Origin: a virus
Length of the DNA stretch: 20,754 bases
Virus record (IMG/VR): IMGVR_UViG_3300028800_000942
Location: 1 to 20,754 of that record
Reading direction: 5' to 3' (one strand)
Part shown: positions 1 through 6,931 of the stretch, piece by piece
How positions within the stretch are numbered: position 1 is the stretch's first letter
How the letters are laid out: each line of letters opens with the position of its first letter
Notes under the pieces: generated by a model
Told to the model about the DNA's origin: nothing
The model's input: the letters and a program-made list of their open reading frames with translations, nothing else
Databases searched by the model: none
Made by a program: the position numbers and the translations under genes

Positions 1-1
1 G

Positions 2-67
2 GTTGCCGAGCCGTTGAAAGAGTCTGCTTACAAAACAAAACAATATCTCCGCCGAATAACTAAGTGA
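2..67 (+). CDS. 3' end of an upstream gene (partial)
   Basis: An open frame enters from the left edge and ends at a TGA, leaving about 21 residues that finish in YLRRITK. It stops four bases before the next start, which matches the tight packing of the following genes. The tail is basic and lysine/arginine-rich, but no function can be read from so little sequence. A second frame ending at TAA (58-60) is also open, so the frame choice rests mainly on spacing. Confidence 0.4.
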   Translation, partial: VAEPLKESAYKTKQYLRRITK

Positions 68-71
68 AATT

Positions 72-257
72 ATGAAACCTCAAATCACTCAAGACGTAAA
101 ACGCTGTGCCCGCTGCGGCGGCGATCACGCGAAGATAATTTTCCGCGCATTCCGGCGACCGCCGCCGAACACAACGCATTGGGGGAAATGTCCTACGACG
201 TTGGAACCGATTCTGATGGAAGTGACCGAAGATTCGGAAACCAAAAAGGAAGCATGA
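72..257 (+). CDS. Small CCHC zinc-binding protein
   Basis: A 61-residue protein with the pattern C12-x2-C15-G-G-x-H19-x4-F, then W37-x2-C40-P-x-T. Three cysteines and a histidine give a plausible single zinc site. The same spacing of residues recurs in the 63-residue protein at 8490-8681, so the two are related copies within one genome. The start is ATG in the context gaaattATG with no Shine-Dalgarno sequence. The gene ends in an ATGA overlap with the next one, suggesting translational coupling. Its role is unknown; a zinc-stabilised nucleic-acid or protein adaptor is possible. The call as a real gene is fairly secure because of the paralogue. Confidence 0.75.
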   Translation: MKPQITQDVKRCARCGGDHAKIIFRAFRRPPPNTTHWGKCPTTLEPILMEVTEDSETKKEA

Positions 258-520
258 CTCCATTCGCATTTCCAGAATGCAACGTGAAGTTAGTTGCGCC
301 GGCGGGGTATGATGAGAGCCAGGTGCAAACGATTGACGGATTCATCGGGCCGATTGTTGGCGGGGAATTGGACGGGCAAGAAATTTCAGTGGTAGCGTGG
401 AAGCCCGACGAATCGGAGCTGGAAGATTTAAAAAACGGCAACCCGATTTATCTAGTGGTATTCGGACGGTCATTGCCGCCGCACACTTTGAAAACGCAGA
501 TGCAATTTACAAACATATAA
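254..520 (+). CDS. Hypothetical protein, 88 aa
   Basis: The start chosen is the ATG at 254, which overlaps the upstream stop as ATGA. A longer frame opening at 179 would overlap the zinc gene by 79 bases and is less likely. The protein is acidic, with alternating hydrophobic and polar stretches (VKLVAPAGYDESQVQTIDGF; NPIYLVVFGRSLPPHTL) that suggest a small mixed alpha/beta fold. No recognised family, catalytic motif, membrane segment or signal peptide is visible. It lies in a run of small accessory genes ahead of the packaging module, where phages often keep host-interaction or replication-associated proteins. Confidence 0.65.
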   Translation: MTPFAFPECNVKLVAPAGYDESQVQTIDGFIGPIVGGELDGQEISVVAWKPDESELEDLKNGNPIYLVVFGRSLPPHTLKTQMQFTNI

Positions 521-526
521 TTGACT

Positions 527-751
527 ATGAGTGAACCAAAGCCAATTCAAACCGAAGTAAAACTGGTGTGGGGGATTCAATCACCTAAGCCGCTTGAAGG
601 GCTTCCAGCTTTCCGTCAAGAAGTGGAACTTGTGATTCGGGAAACAGGCTACGCTTACGCAGAGGTTGTGACACCTGATTCTACAACCCGTATTCTACTT
701 GAGGACACCGGAGAAACTTGGCTCTGCCTGCCGGATTTAAGAATTCGATAA
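527..751 (+). CDS. Hypothetical protein, 74 aa
   Basis: The frame is open from a TTG at 521, directly after the upstream stop. The ATG at 527 is preferred and gives MSEPKPIQTEVKL. The sequence contains a beta-like stretch (AYAEVVTPDSTTRILLEDTG) followed by a short aromatic tail. I do not recognise a family. It is followed by a 29-base gap carrying an AAGGA-type ribosome binding site for the next gene. No signs of membrane insertion or metal binding are visible. Confidence 0.6.
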   Translation: MSEPKPIQTEVKLVWGIQSPKPLEGLPAFRQEVELVIRETGYAYAEVVTPDSTTRILLEDTGETWLCLPDLRIR

Positions 752-780
752 AACATGATTGACAATGGAAAGGATTTGAA

Positions 781-1161
781 ATGCCAGTAACCGAAATTGA
801 AACCGAAGGGCCGGTTCTTATCATGGATGAGGACGACGCGCGGAAAAATGCAACCCGAGAGTGCGCGGTCAAGTTCATGGAGTTTTTCAACCGTTACGCA
901 ATGTTTGTCTGCGGAGGGAAGAAAGAGCGGGACCGTCTGTTGCGCTTCGATTGCGCGATGCTGGCGATGGGCAAGGGTGAAATCATCAATCACCTGACGG
1001 CGGCATCGCTGGCGCGGGTTCACGGCGTTACGTCGGCGCAGATCACGCAGACGATGAAACGATGTCAAGAGGCGTTGAACCTTCCGGCACTTGCGCCCGG
1101 CCAGGATTCAGAGTCAGAGCGTTTGAAGAAAGTTGCGGCGCGAAAAAGAAACTTGAAATAA
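781..1161 (+). CDS. Helix-turn-helix phage protein
   Basis: A 126-residue protein starting at ATG 781 with a real Shine-Dalgarno sequence (aaagga, six bases upstream), unlike most genes here. An acidic N-terminus (residues 1-25) is followed by a helical region. Residues about 73-97 (TAASLARVHGVTSAQITQTM) read as a helix-turn-helix: a short helix, a G-V-T turn and a recognition helix. The tail is strongly basic (KKVAARKRNLK). This suggests a DNA-binding protein, perhaps a regulator or an accessory to replication or packaging. It is not a close match to any regulator family I know, so the DNA-binding role is inferred from the motif and charge pattern. Confidence 0.65.
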   Translation: MPVTEIETEGPVLIMDEDDARKNATRECAVKFMEFFNRYAMFVCGGKKERDRLLRFDCAMLAMGKGEIINHLTAASLARVHGVTSAQITQTMKRCQEALNLPALAPGQDSESERLKKVAARKRNLK

Positions 1162-1165
1162 TTTT

Positions 1166-1543
1166 ATGATTTACACACCAGTAATGAACGATGGAAACCA
1201 CGTGTTTGTTTTCGGCTCGAACACCCGCGGGATTCATGGAGCAGGCGCGGCTAAGGATGCTTACCGAAACTGGGGCGCGGTATTGGGTGATGGCATCGGT
1301 AGAACCGGAAATGCCTATGCGATCCCCACAAAAGACTCGAAACTCGCCACGCTAAAACTTTCGACGATTGATGTTCACGTCTCGCATTTCCTGAACTACG
1401 CCGAGGCTCACCCTGAGCTGATTTTTCTGGTGACGAAAATCGGTTGCGGGCTGGCTGGGTGCGATGAGAAGGACATCGCGCCGATGTTTCACAACGCCCC
1501 AAGCAATTGCGTTTTACCGGAAGGTTGGAAATCGAATCAATAA
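1166..1543 (+). CDS. A1S_2505-family phage non-structural protein (macro-like)
   Basis: A 125-residue protein carrying the signature of a family common in phages and annotated as A1S_2505-like non-structural protein. VFVFGSNTRGIHGAGAA (residues 13-29) is a glycine-rich loop as in macro-like nucleotide-binding folds. It is followed by YAIPTKD (51-57), the LVTKIGCGLAGC block (88-99), DIAPMF (103-108) and a closing NCVLPEGW. Length and order of blocks match the family. Macro-like folds bind ADP-ribose-type ligands, but I do not know an established activity for this family. The start ATG follows an A/T-rich, Shine-Dalgarno-free leader. It sits four bases after the helix-turn-helix gene. Confidence 0.85.
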   Translation: MIYTPVMNDGNHVFVFGSNTRGIHGAGAAKDAYRNWGAVLGDGIGRTGNAYAIPTKDSKLATLKLSTIDVHVSHFLNYAEAHPELIFLVTKIGCGLAGCDEKDIAPMFHNAPSNCVLPEGWKSNQ

Positions 1544-1550
1544 TCTGTTT

Positions 1551-2507
1551 ATGAAAAAATCTCTGTCAATAAAACCGTCGAAGCAATATCTGGCCGACAA
1601 GGAAACAATTCGCAAGGGCGAGAAGACGTTTATCGAAGTCGGGTTGGCATTGCGGAGGATACGGGATACGCGCAGTTACAAATGCGAACACAAATCCTTC
1701 GAGGCATTCTGTCAAGATGAGTATGGGTGGGGCAGAATTCGCGGGCACCAGCTTATTCAGGCCGCGATTATCGCAACGACCGTGCCGGACAAACTGTTAA
1801 CAAATGTTAACACTGAGGGACAGATGCGGTCCTTGGCTGGCATCCCCGCCGGCCAAAGAACCGAGGCGTTGGAAATCGTCAAGTCCAGCGGAGAGAAACC
1901 GACCGCCACGGCTATCCGCGAAGCTGGCAAGCAATTGCAAGAACCGAAACTTGCAGCCGAACAAATCAACGAACTCCATCGGAACCTCGGCAAAGAGCAG
2001 TTGCGCCCGGATCAATCGCTGTTGCAAATGCTTCACGACATCCGGGAGATGGGAGGGCTGCTCGAATCTCTGATGGGCCGCAAGCATTCCTGGAGCAAAG
2101 CGAAGTATCGGAGCCTCAAGCCGGCGGTTGAAATGCCATTCGACATCGCGCGGCTCTGTCTGGCTATTTACACCGATACCGATAAAGAACCGACATTCGA
2201 GGAAGCCCTGCGCGTTTCGGAAAAAATGTTTCGCGTTGCTGGAAAAATCAAAGGTGAGGAAAAGCGGCTCGACAAACAGAATCGGGTGAATGCTGGCGTC
2301 GCGGTGTGGAACTCCGTGCAAGCATTCATTGCCGGTGTCAACAAACGAATTGAGGACAAGCTGGACGATGATTCCAAACAGCGCGTTGGCGAATCCCTGC
2401 TCGAACTCAAAGAGTGGTTGGAACCGCTCTTGCAAAAATTCAAACCGGCCAAAGGTGGCTCAAAAGACATCGACGTGCTTTGCGCGGCGATTGAGAACGG
2501 AAAGTAA
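1551..2507 (+). CDS. ParB-like DNA-binding phage protein
   Basis: A 318-residue protein. The start at ATG 1551 (context ctgtttATG) is preferred to an upstream in-frame ATG at 1464 lying inside the previous gene. Residues 20-72 contain the block KTFIEVGLALRRIRDTRSYK...SFEAFC...WGRIRGHQLIQAA, a pattern I associate with phage and mobile-element DNA-binding proteins related to ParB or plasmid-partition factors. Residues 83-125 continue with a segment on sequence recognition (NTEGQMRSLAGIP...ATAIREAG) like ParB helix-turn-helix regions. The rest is helical and charged, with a likely coiled coil near 225-250. It may act in replication or early gene control. The DNA-binding call is good; the exact role is inference. 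Confidence 0.65.
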   Translation: MKKSLSIKPSKQYLADKETIRKGEKTFIEVGLALRRIRDTRSYKCEHKSFEAFCQDEYGWGRIRGHQLIQAAIIATTVPDKLLTNVNTEGQMRSLAGIPAGQRTEALEIVKSSGEKPTATAIREAGKQLQEPKLAAEQINELHRNLGKEQLRPDQSLLQMLHDIREMGGLLESLMGRKHSWSKAKYRSLKPAVEMPFDIARLCLAIYTDTDKEPTFEEALRVSEKMFRVAGKIKGEEKRLDKQNRVNAGVAVWNSVQAFIAGVNKRIEDKLDDDSKQRVGESLLELKEWLEPLLQKFKPAKGGSKDIDVLCAAIENGK

Positions 2508-2513
2508 AACATT

Positions 2514-2573
2514 ATGGATACACGAACTGGTCAAGTATTAAGTCAAGAAGAAGTCCAAAAACTTCGGCAATAA
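2514..2573 (+). CDS. Possible 19-residue micro-ORF
   Basis: Between the ParB-like gene and the small terminase, an ATG in the same aaacattATG context used by real genes here opens a frame of 19 codons ending in TAA. The peptide starts MDTRTGQVLSQEEV and looks like a compact helix-capping segment, not random translation. It exactly fills the gap between its neighbours (6 bases on each side). It could be a leader peptide for coupling to the terminase gene or simply spacer; there is no direct evidence of translation. Confidence 0.3.
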   Translation: MDTRTGQVLSQEEVQKLRQ

Positions 2574-2579
2574 ATTAAA

Positions 2580-3023
2580 ATGGCCAAACCTAAAACATCC
2601 ATCTCCGAATTATTCGAGTTGACAGGAGCCGACCGGCGTTTCATTAAGAAATGGCTGAAAGAGGCTGGCGTCGGATTGGACAATAAAAATCGGTGCATCG
2701 AAGTCATTCAGGAACACCAGAGGAGCGGGAAGCAACAGAAGGCCGGTAGTGCGGTTGATCCTGCGACCGGCTTGACCTACGCCCAGGCGAACGTCGCCGA
2801 GCAGATGCGCCAGCGTCGGCTGGAAAACAACGAGCGGGAAATGGAGATGTCCAAGGAATGGATGAAAACCGAGGAGCATTGCCAAATTCTCAAAGGACTC
2901 TGCACCGCCTTGGATAATGTCGCCAGCAAAGCCAAATCACAATTAGGATTGACAGAAGAACAGCGCATCGGGGTGCAAAGGATTTTGGATGATGCGCGGA
3001 AAGATTACTCAGGAACTTTATGA
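2580..3023 (+). CDS. Phage terminase small subunit, Nu1-like
   Basis: A 147-residue protein with an N-terminal winged helix-turn-helix as in lambda Nu1 (residues about 6-45: ISELFELTGADRRFIKKWLK...). A helical central part (LTYAQANVAEQMRQRRLENN, 65-84) probably serves in oligomerisation, and a C-terminal helix bundle should contact the large subunit. Small terminases recognise the packaging site and hand the DNA to TerL. Position at the head of the packaging cassette supports the call; sequence similarity to Nu1 is loose. The start is ATG in ttaaaATG with no Shine-Dalgarno sequence, and the end overlaps the next gene as ATGA. Confidence 0.7.
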   Translation: MAKPKTSISELFELTGADRRFIKKWLKEAGVGLDNKNRCIEVIQEHQRSGKQQKAGSAVDPATGLTYAQANVAEQMRQRRLENNEREMEMSKEWMKTEEHCQILKGLCTALDNVASKAKSQLGLTEEQRIGVQRILDDARKDYSGTL

Positions 3024-3187
3024 GCGCACAATTGAAACGGAAACCCCGCCGGAATGCTCCATGTATCTCATGCGGCAAACCCGCCGTCCTTCGGAACGAA
3101 GATGGAGTTTATTGCAAAGAGTGTATGCAGGCTCACCTTGTCGAGAAAATGTTTGTGAATTTGACCGCGCTTCAAGGGAAACTATGA
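3020..3187 (+). CDS. Small zinc-ribbon protein, 55 aa
   Basis: This short gene is easily overlooked. It starts at an ATG overlapping the terS stop (ATGA) and ends in a TGA overlapping the ATG of the HNH gene. The protein has a basic N-terminus (LKRKPRRNAP), then C-I-S-C-G-K-P-A and, after a short hairpin, Y-C-K-E-C, a classic two-CxxC zinc ribbon. A helical tail follows (MQAHLVEKMFVNLTALQGKL). Exact four-base overlaps on both sides make a real gene likely. In context it may be an accessory for terminase or HNH, or a DNA-binding adaptor; this is inferred from position only. Confidence 0.75.
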   Translation: MSAQLKRKPRRNAPCISCGKPAVLRNEDGVYCKECMQAHLVEKMFVNLTALQGKL

Positions 3188-3459
3188 GCCGCTTTGATCG
3201 ACAATATTCTTTACAGGCTGGAAGATGCTTCTGGTGCCAGCTATTTACGTTGCCGCAAAATTTGACGCGGGAGCACATTTATGTGCGGCGGAATAATCAG
3301 CGGAGAATGCATGGGAGCGGATATGTTTTGGCTCATGCGGCTTGCAACTCCGCTCGCGCCGGGCTGACCATTGGAAGCATTCGCTTTTGCAAATGGCTCC
3401 GTCGCGTGATGCGTGGGGACATTAGACGGTTTGAACGACGGGACAAAATGATTTTATGA
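3184..3459 (+). CDS. Compact HNH endonuclease-like protein
   Basis: A 91-residue protein from ATG 3184. A longer frame from 2989 exists but its extra part overlaps the zinc-ribbon gene and lacks protein-like features. The core is C15-F-W-C18, L-T-R-E-H31, and H51-A-A-C54-N55-S-A-R58: zinc cysteines, catalytic histidine and the asparagine region of HNH nucleases. The usual D-H pair appears as E-H. HNH proteins beside terminase genes are a known, often required part of packaging machines in HK97-like cos phages, where they help TerL make specific cuts. The basic tail (residues 68-87) would bind DNA. It is coupled to both neighbours by ATGA overlaps. Confidence 0.75.
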   Translation: MSRFDRQYSLQAGRCFWCQLFTLPQNLTREHIYVRRNNQRRMHGSGYVLAHAACNSARAGLTIGSIRFCKWLRRVMRGDIRRFERRDKMIL

Positions 3460-4073
3460 AAACAGAGCAAACATCATTTCCTCTTTGCTGGCCGGAAGGC
3501 TGGACAAGGTCGAAATTCAAAACAAGAGCGCGGTTTTTTTCCCGCTCTGGAGGGGGCGGCACCCGTCCGAAATCAATGGTCGAGGCGCGAACATTTCTTA
3601 GCGACGAATTGGATCGGCTGGGCGCATCCAGAGTCGTATTATCAACAAATGTAGAATTGAAGTTGGACGGCCAGCCGTATGCCAATCGGACGCCGCCGAA
3701 AGACCCTGGCGCGGCGGTCTATTTTCGTTTTCGAGAAAAACCAGTCACCCTTGCTTGCGACAAATGGGATCGCGTCGAAGATAACGTTTGGGCAATCGGT
3801 TGCCATATCGAAGCTTTGCGAGGCCAAGAGCGATGGGGTGTAGGAACGATTGAGCAAGCGTTTCGCGGCTACATGGCCATACCAGAGCGCACCGGCATGG
3901 ACTGGTGGACTGTTTTAGGTGTCGCAATCAACGCCAGCCTTGAGCAAGTCGAAGAAGCGTATCGAGCGAAAGCGAGAATAGCACATCCCGATTGCGGCGG
4001 TACCAATAGCGCGATGGCTCAACTTAATCTGGCAATTGAAGAAGCGAGAAAGATATTTGACAGCGCGAATTAA
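3456..4073 (+). CDS. J-domain (DnaJ-like) phage protein
   Basis: A 205-residue protein starting at an ATGA overlap with the HNH gene. The C-terminal 55 residues form a J domain: DWWTVLGVAINASLEQVEEAY, then the invariant HPD at 177-179, followed by GGTNSAMAQLNLAIEEAR. J domains stimulate DnaK-type chaperones. The N-terminus opens with a W-P-E-G-W-T-R motif and a basic patch, followed by an alpha/beta region (residues 42-125) seen in other mobile-element J proteins. In this place, between HNH and TerL, it may recruit host DnaK to terminase, portal or capsid assembly, or to replication. The J domain is certain; the target is unknown. Confidence 0.85.
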   Translation: MKTEQTSFPLCWPEGWTRSKFKTRARFFSRSGGGGTRPKSMVEARTFLSDELDRLGASRVVLSTNVELKLDGQPYANRTPPKDPGAAVYFRFREKPVTLACDKWDRVEDNVWAIGCHIEALRGQERWGVGTIEQAFRGYMAIPERTGMDWWTVLGVAINASLEQVEEAYRAKARIAHPDCGGTNSAMAQLNLAIEEARKIFDSAN

Positions 4074-4100
4074 ACCAAGAAAACGAAGATCAAAAAACAG

Positions 4101-6194
4101 GTGAACCCTGAAATCACTCAACGCACCAAAGAAATAATCTGCCCGCCGCCGCGATTGTCATGCGTGGAATTTGCAGAGCAGGTGACGGTCATCCCGCGAG
4201 GCAAAAACGCCGAGCCGGGTAAATATAGGCTGTCAAGAATGCCACATCAAGCTGCAATGCTGGCCGATACCGAAGACCCGAACATCAATGAAATCTTCTG
4301 GATGATGGCCAGCCAGTTTTCAGGAAAGACACTTTGCATGACGATAATCGTCCAATACCGATGCAAGGTGCATCAAGCGTCAACAATAGTCGTTTACCCG
4401 ACAATCAAATCCGCGAAGAAATGGATTCAAAAAAAACTAGAGCCGTTAATGAACGCCAGCGCGGAAACCCGAGGCTTGCTGATTGACCCGCGCAAACGCG
4501 ATGCTCAGTCAACAACACTCGATAGAGCGTTCCCTGGAGGCGAAGTGACAATGCTCGGAGCGAACTCCATGTCCGACTTTCGTGGCACCACGGTGGACGG
4601 CGTGTTGCAGGATGAAGTTGACGATTACGAAGATGACCCGAACGAAGGCGATGCGACCGCATTGGCCGACCGCGCAACTGAAACATTCACCGACCCGCTC
4701 AAACTGAAATGCTCTACGCCAACACTGGCGGGATTCTCGAAGATTCACGCGGGCTATCTGTCCGGAGATCAACAGAAATACTTTTTACCGTGTCCATGCT
4801 GCGGAGCATTTCAATGGCTCAAGACCGAGCGGTTGAAATTTAGTTTTACAGAGCAAGAACATCAAGAGCGATTGACCAAACATCCGAACGATTGCACCTG
4901 GACTGTATTTGACCAAGGCTCGAAATCGGCCGGTGCTTTGACTTACGATTTGCCGAACACGATTTACGTCTGCGAGGCTTGCAACCGCGGCTGGACAGAC
5001 CACCAGCGCATCGCGGCGTATATGTCCGGGCACAAGGACAACCCGGCGATTATCGTCAACGGCGTTGAGCTGCGGGCCGAATGGCGGGCAACCGTCCCAC
5101 CGACCGGGAAACGTTCCCGGCAATTCTCGGGCATGTATGCGACAATCGGACTCAAGAAAACCTACGCGAATTATTTGCACATGTTCGCGGACAAATTCCT
5201 GACAGCGGTCAAAGGTGGCCGGGCGAAGTTGCAAGCATGGACAAATACTTTCAAGTGCGAACCGTTCGAGGACGAATACGAAAAAGTGGACTGGCAGGAA
5301 CTTCAAAAACGGGCAGAAGACTACGGTCCTGAACTGCCAAACCAAGTCGTTATCGTCGTTGCGTCAATCGATATCCAAAAAGACCGAATCGAAATTCTGT
5401 CAATGGGATTCGGCGACGAGCAAGAGGCGTGGATTCTAGATTACACCGTGATGTATGGGGACTTCGACATGCCGGAGTTTCAGGCGCGCGTCGAAGAGAC
5501 TCTGCTCAATAAGCGATTCCAGCATTCCGTCCTTGGCTCCATCGGATATAAAGTAATTGCAATTGACAGCGGGCACCAAACCAAAGTGAAGTCCGTTTTC
5601 CGCTTTTGCAAAAAGCATCGGCTGAACAATTGGTATGCGATCAAAGGATTCGAGAGCATCTCCGGCGCGATTTATTCCGTGAGGAAAGAACGGGCGTTTC
5701 AGATTCCAGTTTTCAACCTTGGAACCGATTACCTGAAAAACACCATTGCGGCGAACCTGCAAAACGAACCTGGCCCGAATGCAATTCACTTTCCGAAGGG
5801 CAAACAATTTGACGAAAAATTCTTTCAATCGGTTTGCTCGGAAAAAAAGGTCATTACGAAATTGCCCAACGGCGGGGAAGTATCGAAGTGGCACAAAATC
5901 ACTTCAACCAAACGCAACGAAGTTTGGGACATGATGGTCTATTGCTTCGGCATGTTTGAAGTCTTGCGACGCGAAGGCATTATCGAGCATATTGCCCGGA
6001 AGTGGAAAGAGATTCAGTCAAAACTAAAATCAGAGGAGCCGGCGACCGCACCGAAGGAATACATTTTAAAACCGCCTACGGAAGCGAAGCAACCGGAACT
6101 GAAGGTGGAGCAGCCTAAAAAGCGCAACCCGTTTCGGCGTGACAGGCGATTTCAGCGAGGAAGACCCGGAATATGGAACCCGTTAGGACTGTGA
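4101..6194 (+). CDS. Phage terminase large subunit, GpA family
   Basis: A 697-residue packaging motor and nuclease. The start is GTG 4101; no ATG lies near in frame. ATPase domain: Walker A S-Q-F-S-G-K-T at 71-77, Walker B GVLQDEVDDY with D171/E172, and coupling motif CSTPT at 204-208. A zinc knuckle (CPCCG at 231-235 with CEAC at 291-294) is inserted, as is typical of the lambda GpA group. Nuclease domain: acidic residues at D424 (ASIDIQ), D489 (AIDSG) and D610 (EVWDMM). The length is near the family norm. The tail is basic and proline-rich. It uses ATP to drive DNA through the portal and cuts genome ends. All motifs are intact, so the enzyme looks functional. Confidence 0.93.
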   Translation: MNPEITQRTKEIICPPPRLSCVEFAEQVTVIPRGKNAEPGKYRLSRMPHQAAMLADTEDPNINEIFWMMASQFSGKTLCMTIIVQYRCKVHQASTIVVYPTIKSAKKWIQKKLEPLMNASAETRGLLIDPRKRDAQSTTLDRAFPGGEVTMLGANSMSDFRGTTVDGVLQDEVDDYEDDPNEGDATALADRATETFTDPLKLKCSTPTLAGFSKIHAGYLSGDQQKYFLPCPCCGAFQWLKTERLKFSFTEQEHQERLTKHPNDCTWTVFDQGSKSAGALTYDLPNTIYVCEACNRGWTDHQRIAAYMSGHKDNPAIIVNGVELRAEWRATVPPTGKRSRQFSGMYATIGLKKTYANYLHMFADKFLTAVKGGRAKLQAWTNTFKCEPFEDEYEKVDWQELQKRAEDYGPELPNQVVIVVASIDIQKDRIEILSMGFGDEQEAWILDYTVMYGDFDMPEFQARVEETLLNKRFQHSVLGSIGYKVIAIDSGHQTKVKSVFRFCKKHRLNNWYAIKGFESISGAIYSVRKERAFQIPVFNLGTDYLKNTIAANLQNEPGPNAIHFPKGKQFDEKFFQSVCSEKKVITKLPNGGEVSKWHKITSTKRNEVWDMMVYCFGMFEVLRREGIIEHIARKWKEIQSKLKSEEPATAPKEYILKPPTEAKQPELKVEQPKKRNPFRRDRRFQRGRPGIWNPLGL

Positions 6195-6219
6195 AAATAA
6201 AATTATGACTATTATAGAG

Positions 6220-6245
6220 TTGGGACTTATATACAACATTACCCC
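6220..6245. repeat. Left terminal inverted repeat of the IS element
   Basis: Pairs with 7780-7804. About 20 of 25 positions match, concentrated in the outer 16 bases (TTGGGAC, one mismatch, TATATACA) and in the inner TACCC. Confidence 0.75.
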
Positions 6246-6272
6246 AATTGGAGGGCGGAATGATGGGTAAAA

Positions 6273-6581
6273 TCAGGACTTTTTTACGGTGTCGGATGGA
6301 TATTTTATCCAATCTGGCGGTTCATCTAAAAAGAGGATACGCAGCGGAATTTGAAAATTATTCGCCCACTCGAATAGAACACATAGAAACCGCATTTCGG
6401 TATCTAGGGGTATCAGCCAGATATTGTCGTGAATCTTTTGTGTTTTTCCGTTTGTCGGTAATTTCGGCAGGACGCTGGATAGGAAATCATCCCATTTTCG
6501 CTCCTGTGGATTTGTTACGGCGTCGTATGGCGGCTTCTCGCCGATCACGAGGGCATATTTTACGTTTTCCGTCGGGATCAT
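6273..6581 (-). CDS. Unknown IS passenger protein, 102 aa
   Basis: Read on the minus strand from the ATG at 6581, which overlaps the stop of the winged-helix gene as ATGA. An earlier in-frame ATG at 6635 is less likely because it would overlap by 58 bases. The N-terminus has YALVIGEKPP; the second half, NIWLIPLDTEMRFLCVLFEW followed by IPLRILFLDEPPDWI, looks like a compact alpha/beta domain with conserved-looking aromatic and acidic residues. I do not recognise the family. It is cargo of the IS element, ending 27 bases from the left inverted repeat. A toxin, effector or immunity role is conceivable from the two-gene layout, but the sequence does not show it. Confidence 0.65.
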   Translation of the reverse strand: MIPTENVKYALVIGEKPPYDAVTNPQERKWDDFLSSVLPKLPTNGKTQKIHDNIWLIPLDTEMRFLCVLFEWANNFQIPLRILFLDEPPDWIKYPSDTVKKS

Positions 6582-6931
6582 GCGGGTCGAGTGGAAGTCA
6601 AAAGGATGTGGGTTCCGAGCGGGGATATTTTCCAAGCCAATTCAGCCCGGCCAATCATCCGAAGCCGCGCAATAGATGGATGGCCTACAAGGAGATTTTG
6701 ACCAGCGAGTATTGCAATATGGTGCTCCGCTATGTTTTCCTTAATCCCAAAATGCCCGGCAATTTGGGATGCAGTCAGCTCTCCGCTGGAATCGCCAATG
6801 AACTTCAAAACATCCCATACTTCCCGTTCCCATTCATTTTTAAGTTTTTGCTTTGGGTCGGCCTTCAACGCCGCATTCTCCCGAATAAGTTCCGCATTTT
6901 GCGCCTTCAAATCATCTATTTCTTTGCTCAT
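6578..6931 (-). CDS. Winged-helix protein with coiled-coil N-terminus (IS passenger)
   Basis: A 117-residue protein. Residues 4-24 (EIDDLKAQNAELIRENAALK) form a leucine-zipper-like coiled coil for dimerisation. Residues about 33-112 read as a winged helix: VWDVLKFIGDSSGELTASQIA, then a recognition helix (IAEHHIAILAGQNLL) and a wing ending in WKISPLGTHIL. This resembles ArsR/MarR-like folds. A good ribosome binding site (aaagg, five bases before the ATG) is present. It is translationally coupled to the 102-residue gene downstream and faces the transposase divergently. It probably regulates its own operon and perhaps the transposase; alternatively the wing domain could act as a DNA adaptor. Confidence 0.7.
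   Translation of the reverse strand: MSKEIDDLKAQNAELIRENAALKADPKQKLKNEWEREVWDVLKFIGDSSGELTASQIAGHFGIKENIAEHHIAILAGQNLLVGHPSIARLRMIGRAELAWKISPLGTHILLTSTRPA

Noticed and set aside
1797-2435. 212-codon minus-strand frame
   Set aside because: Antisense to the ParB-like gene, with no recognisable domain and no start signal.
2989-3183. Longer N-terminus for the HNH protein
   Set aside because: The extension overlaps terS and the zinc-ribbon gene in another frame. ATG 3184 overlaps the preceding stop precisely.
4785-5345. 186-codon minus-strand frame
   Set aside because: Antisense to the large terminase, whose motifs on the + strand are unmistakable.
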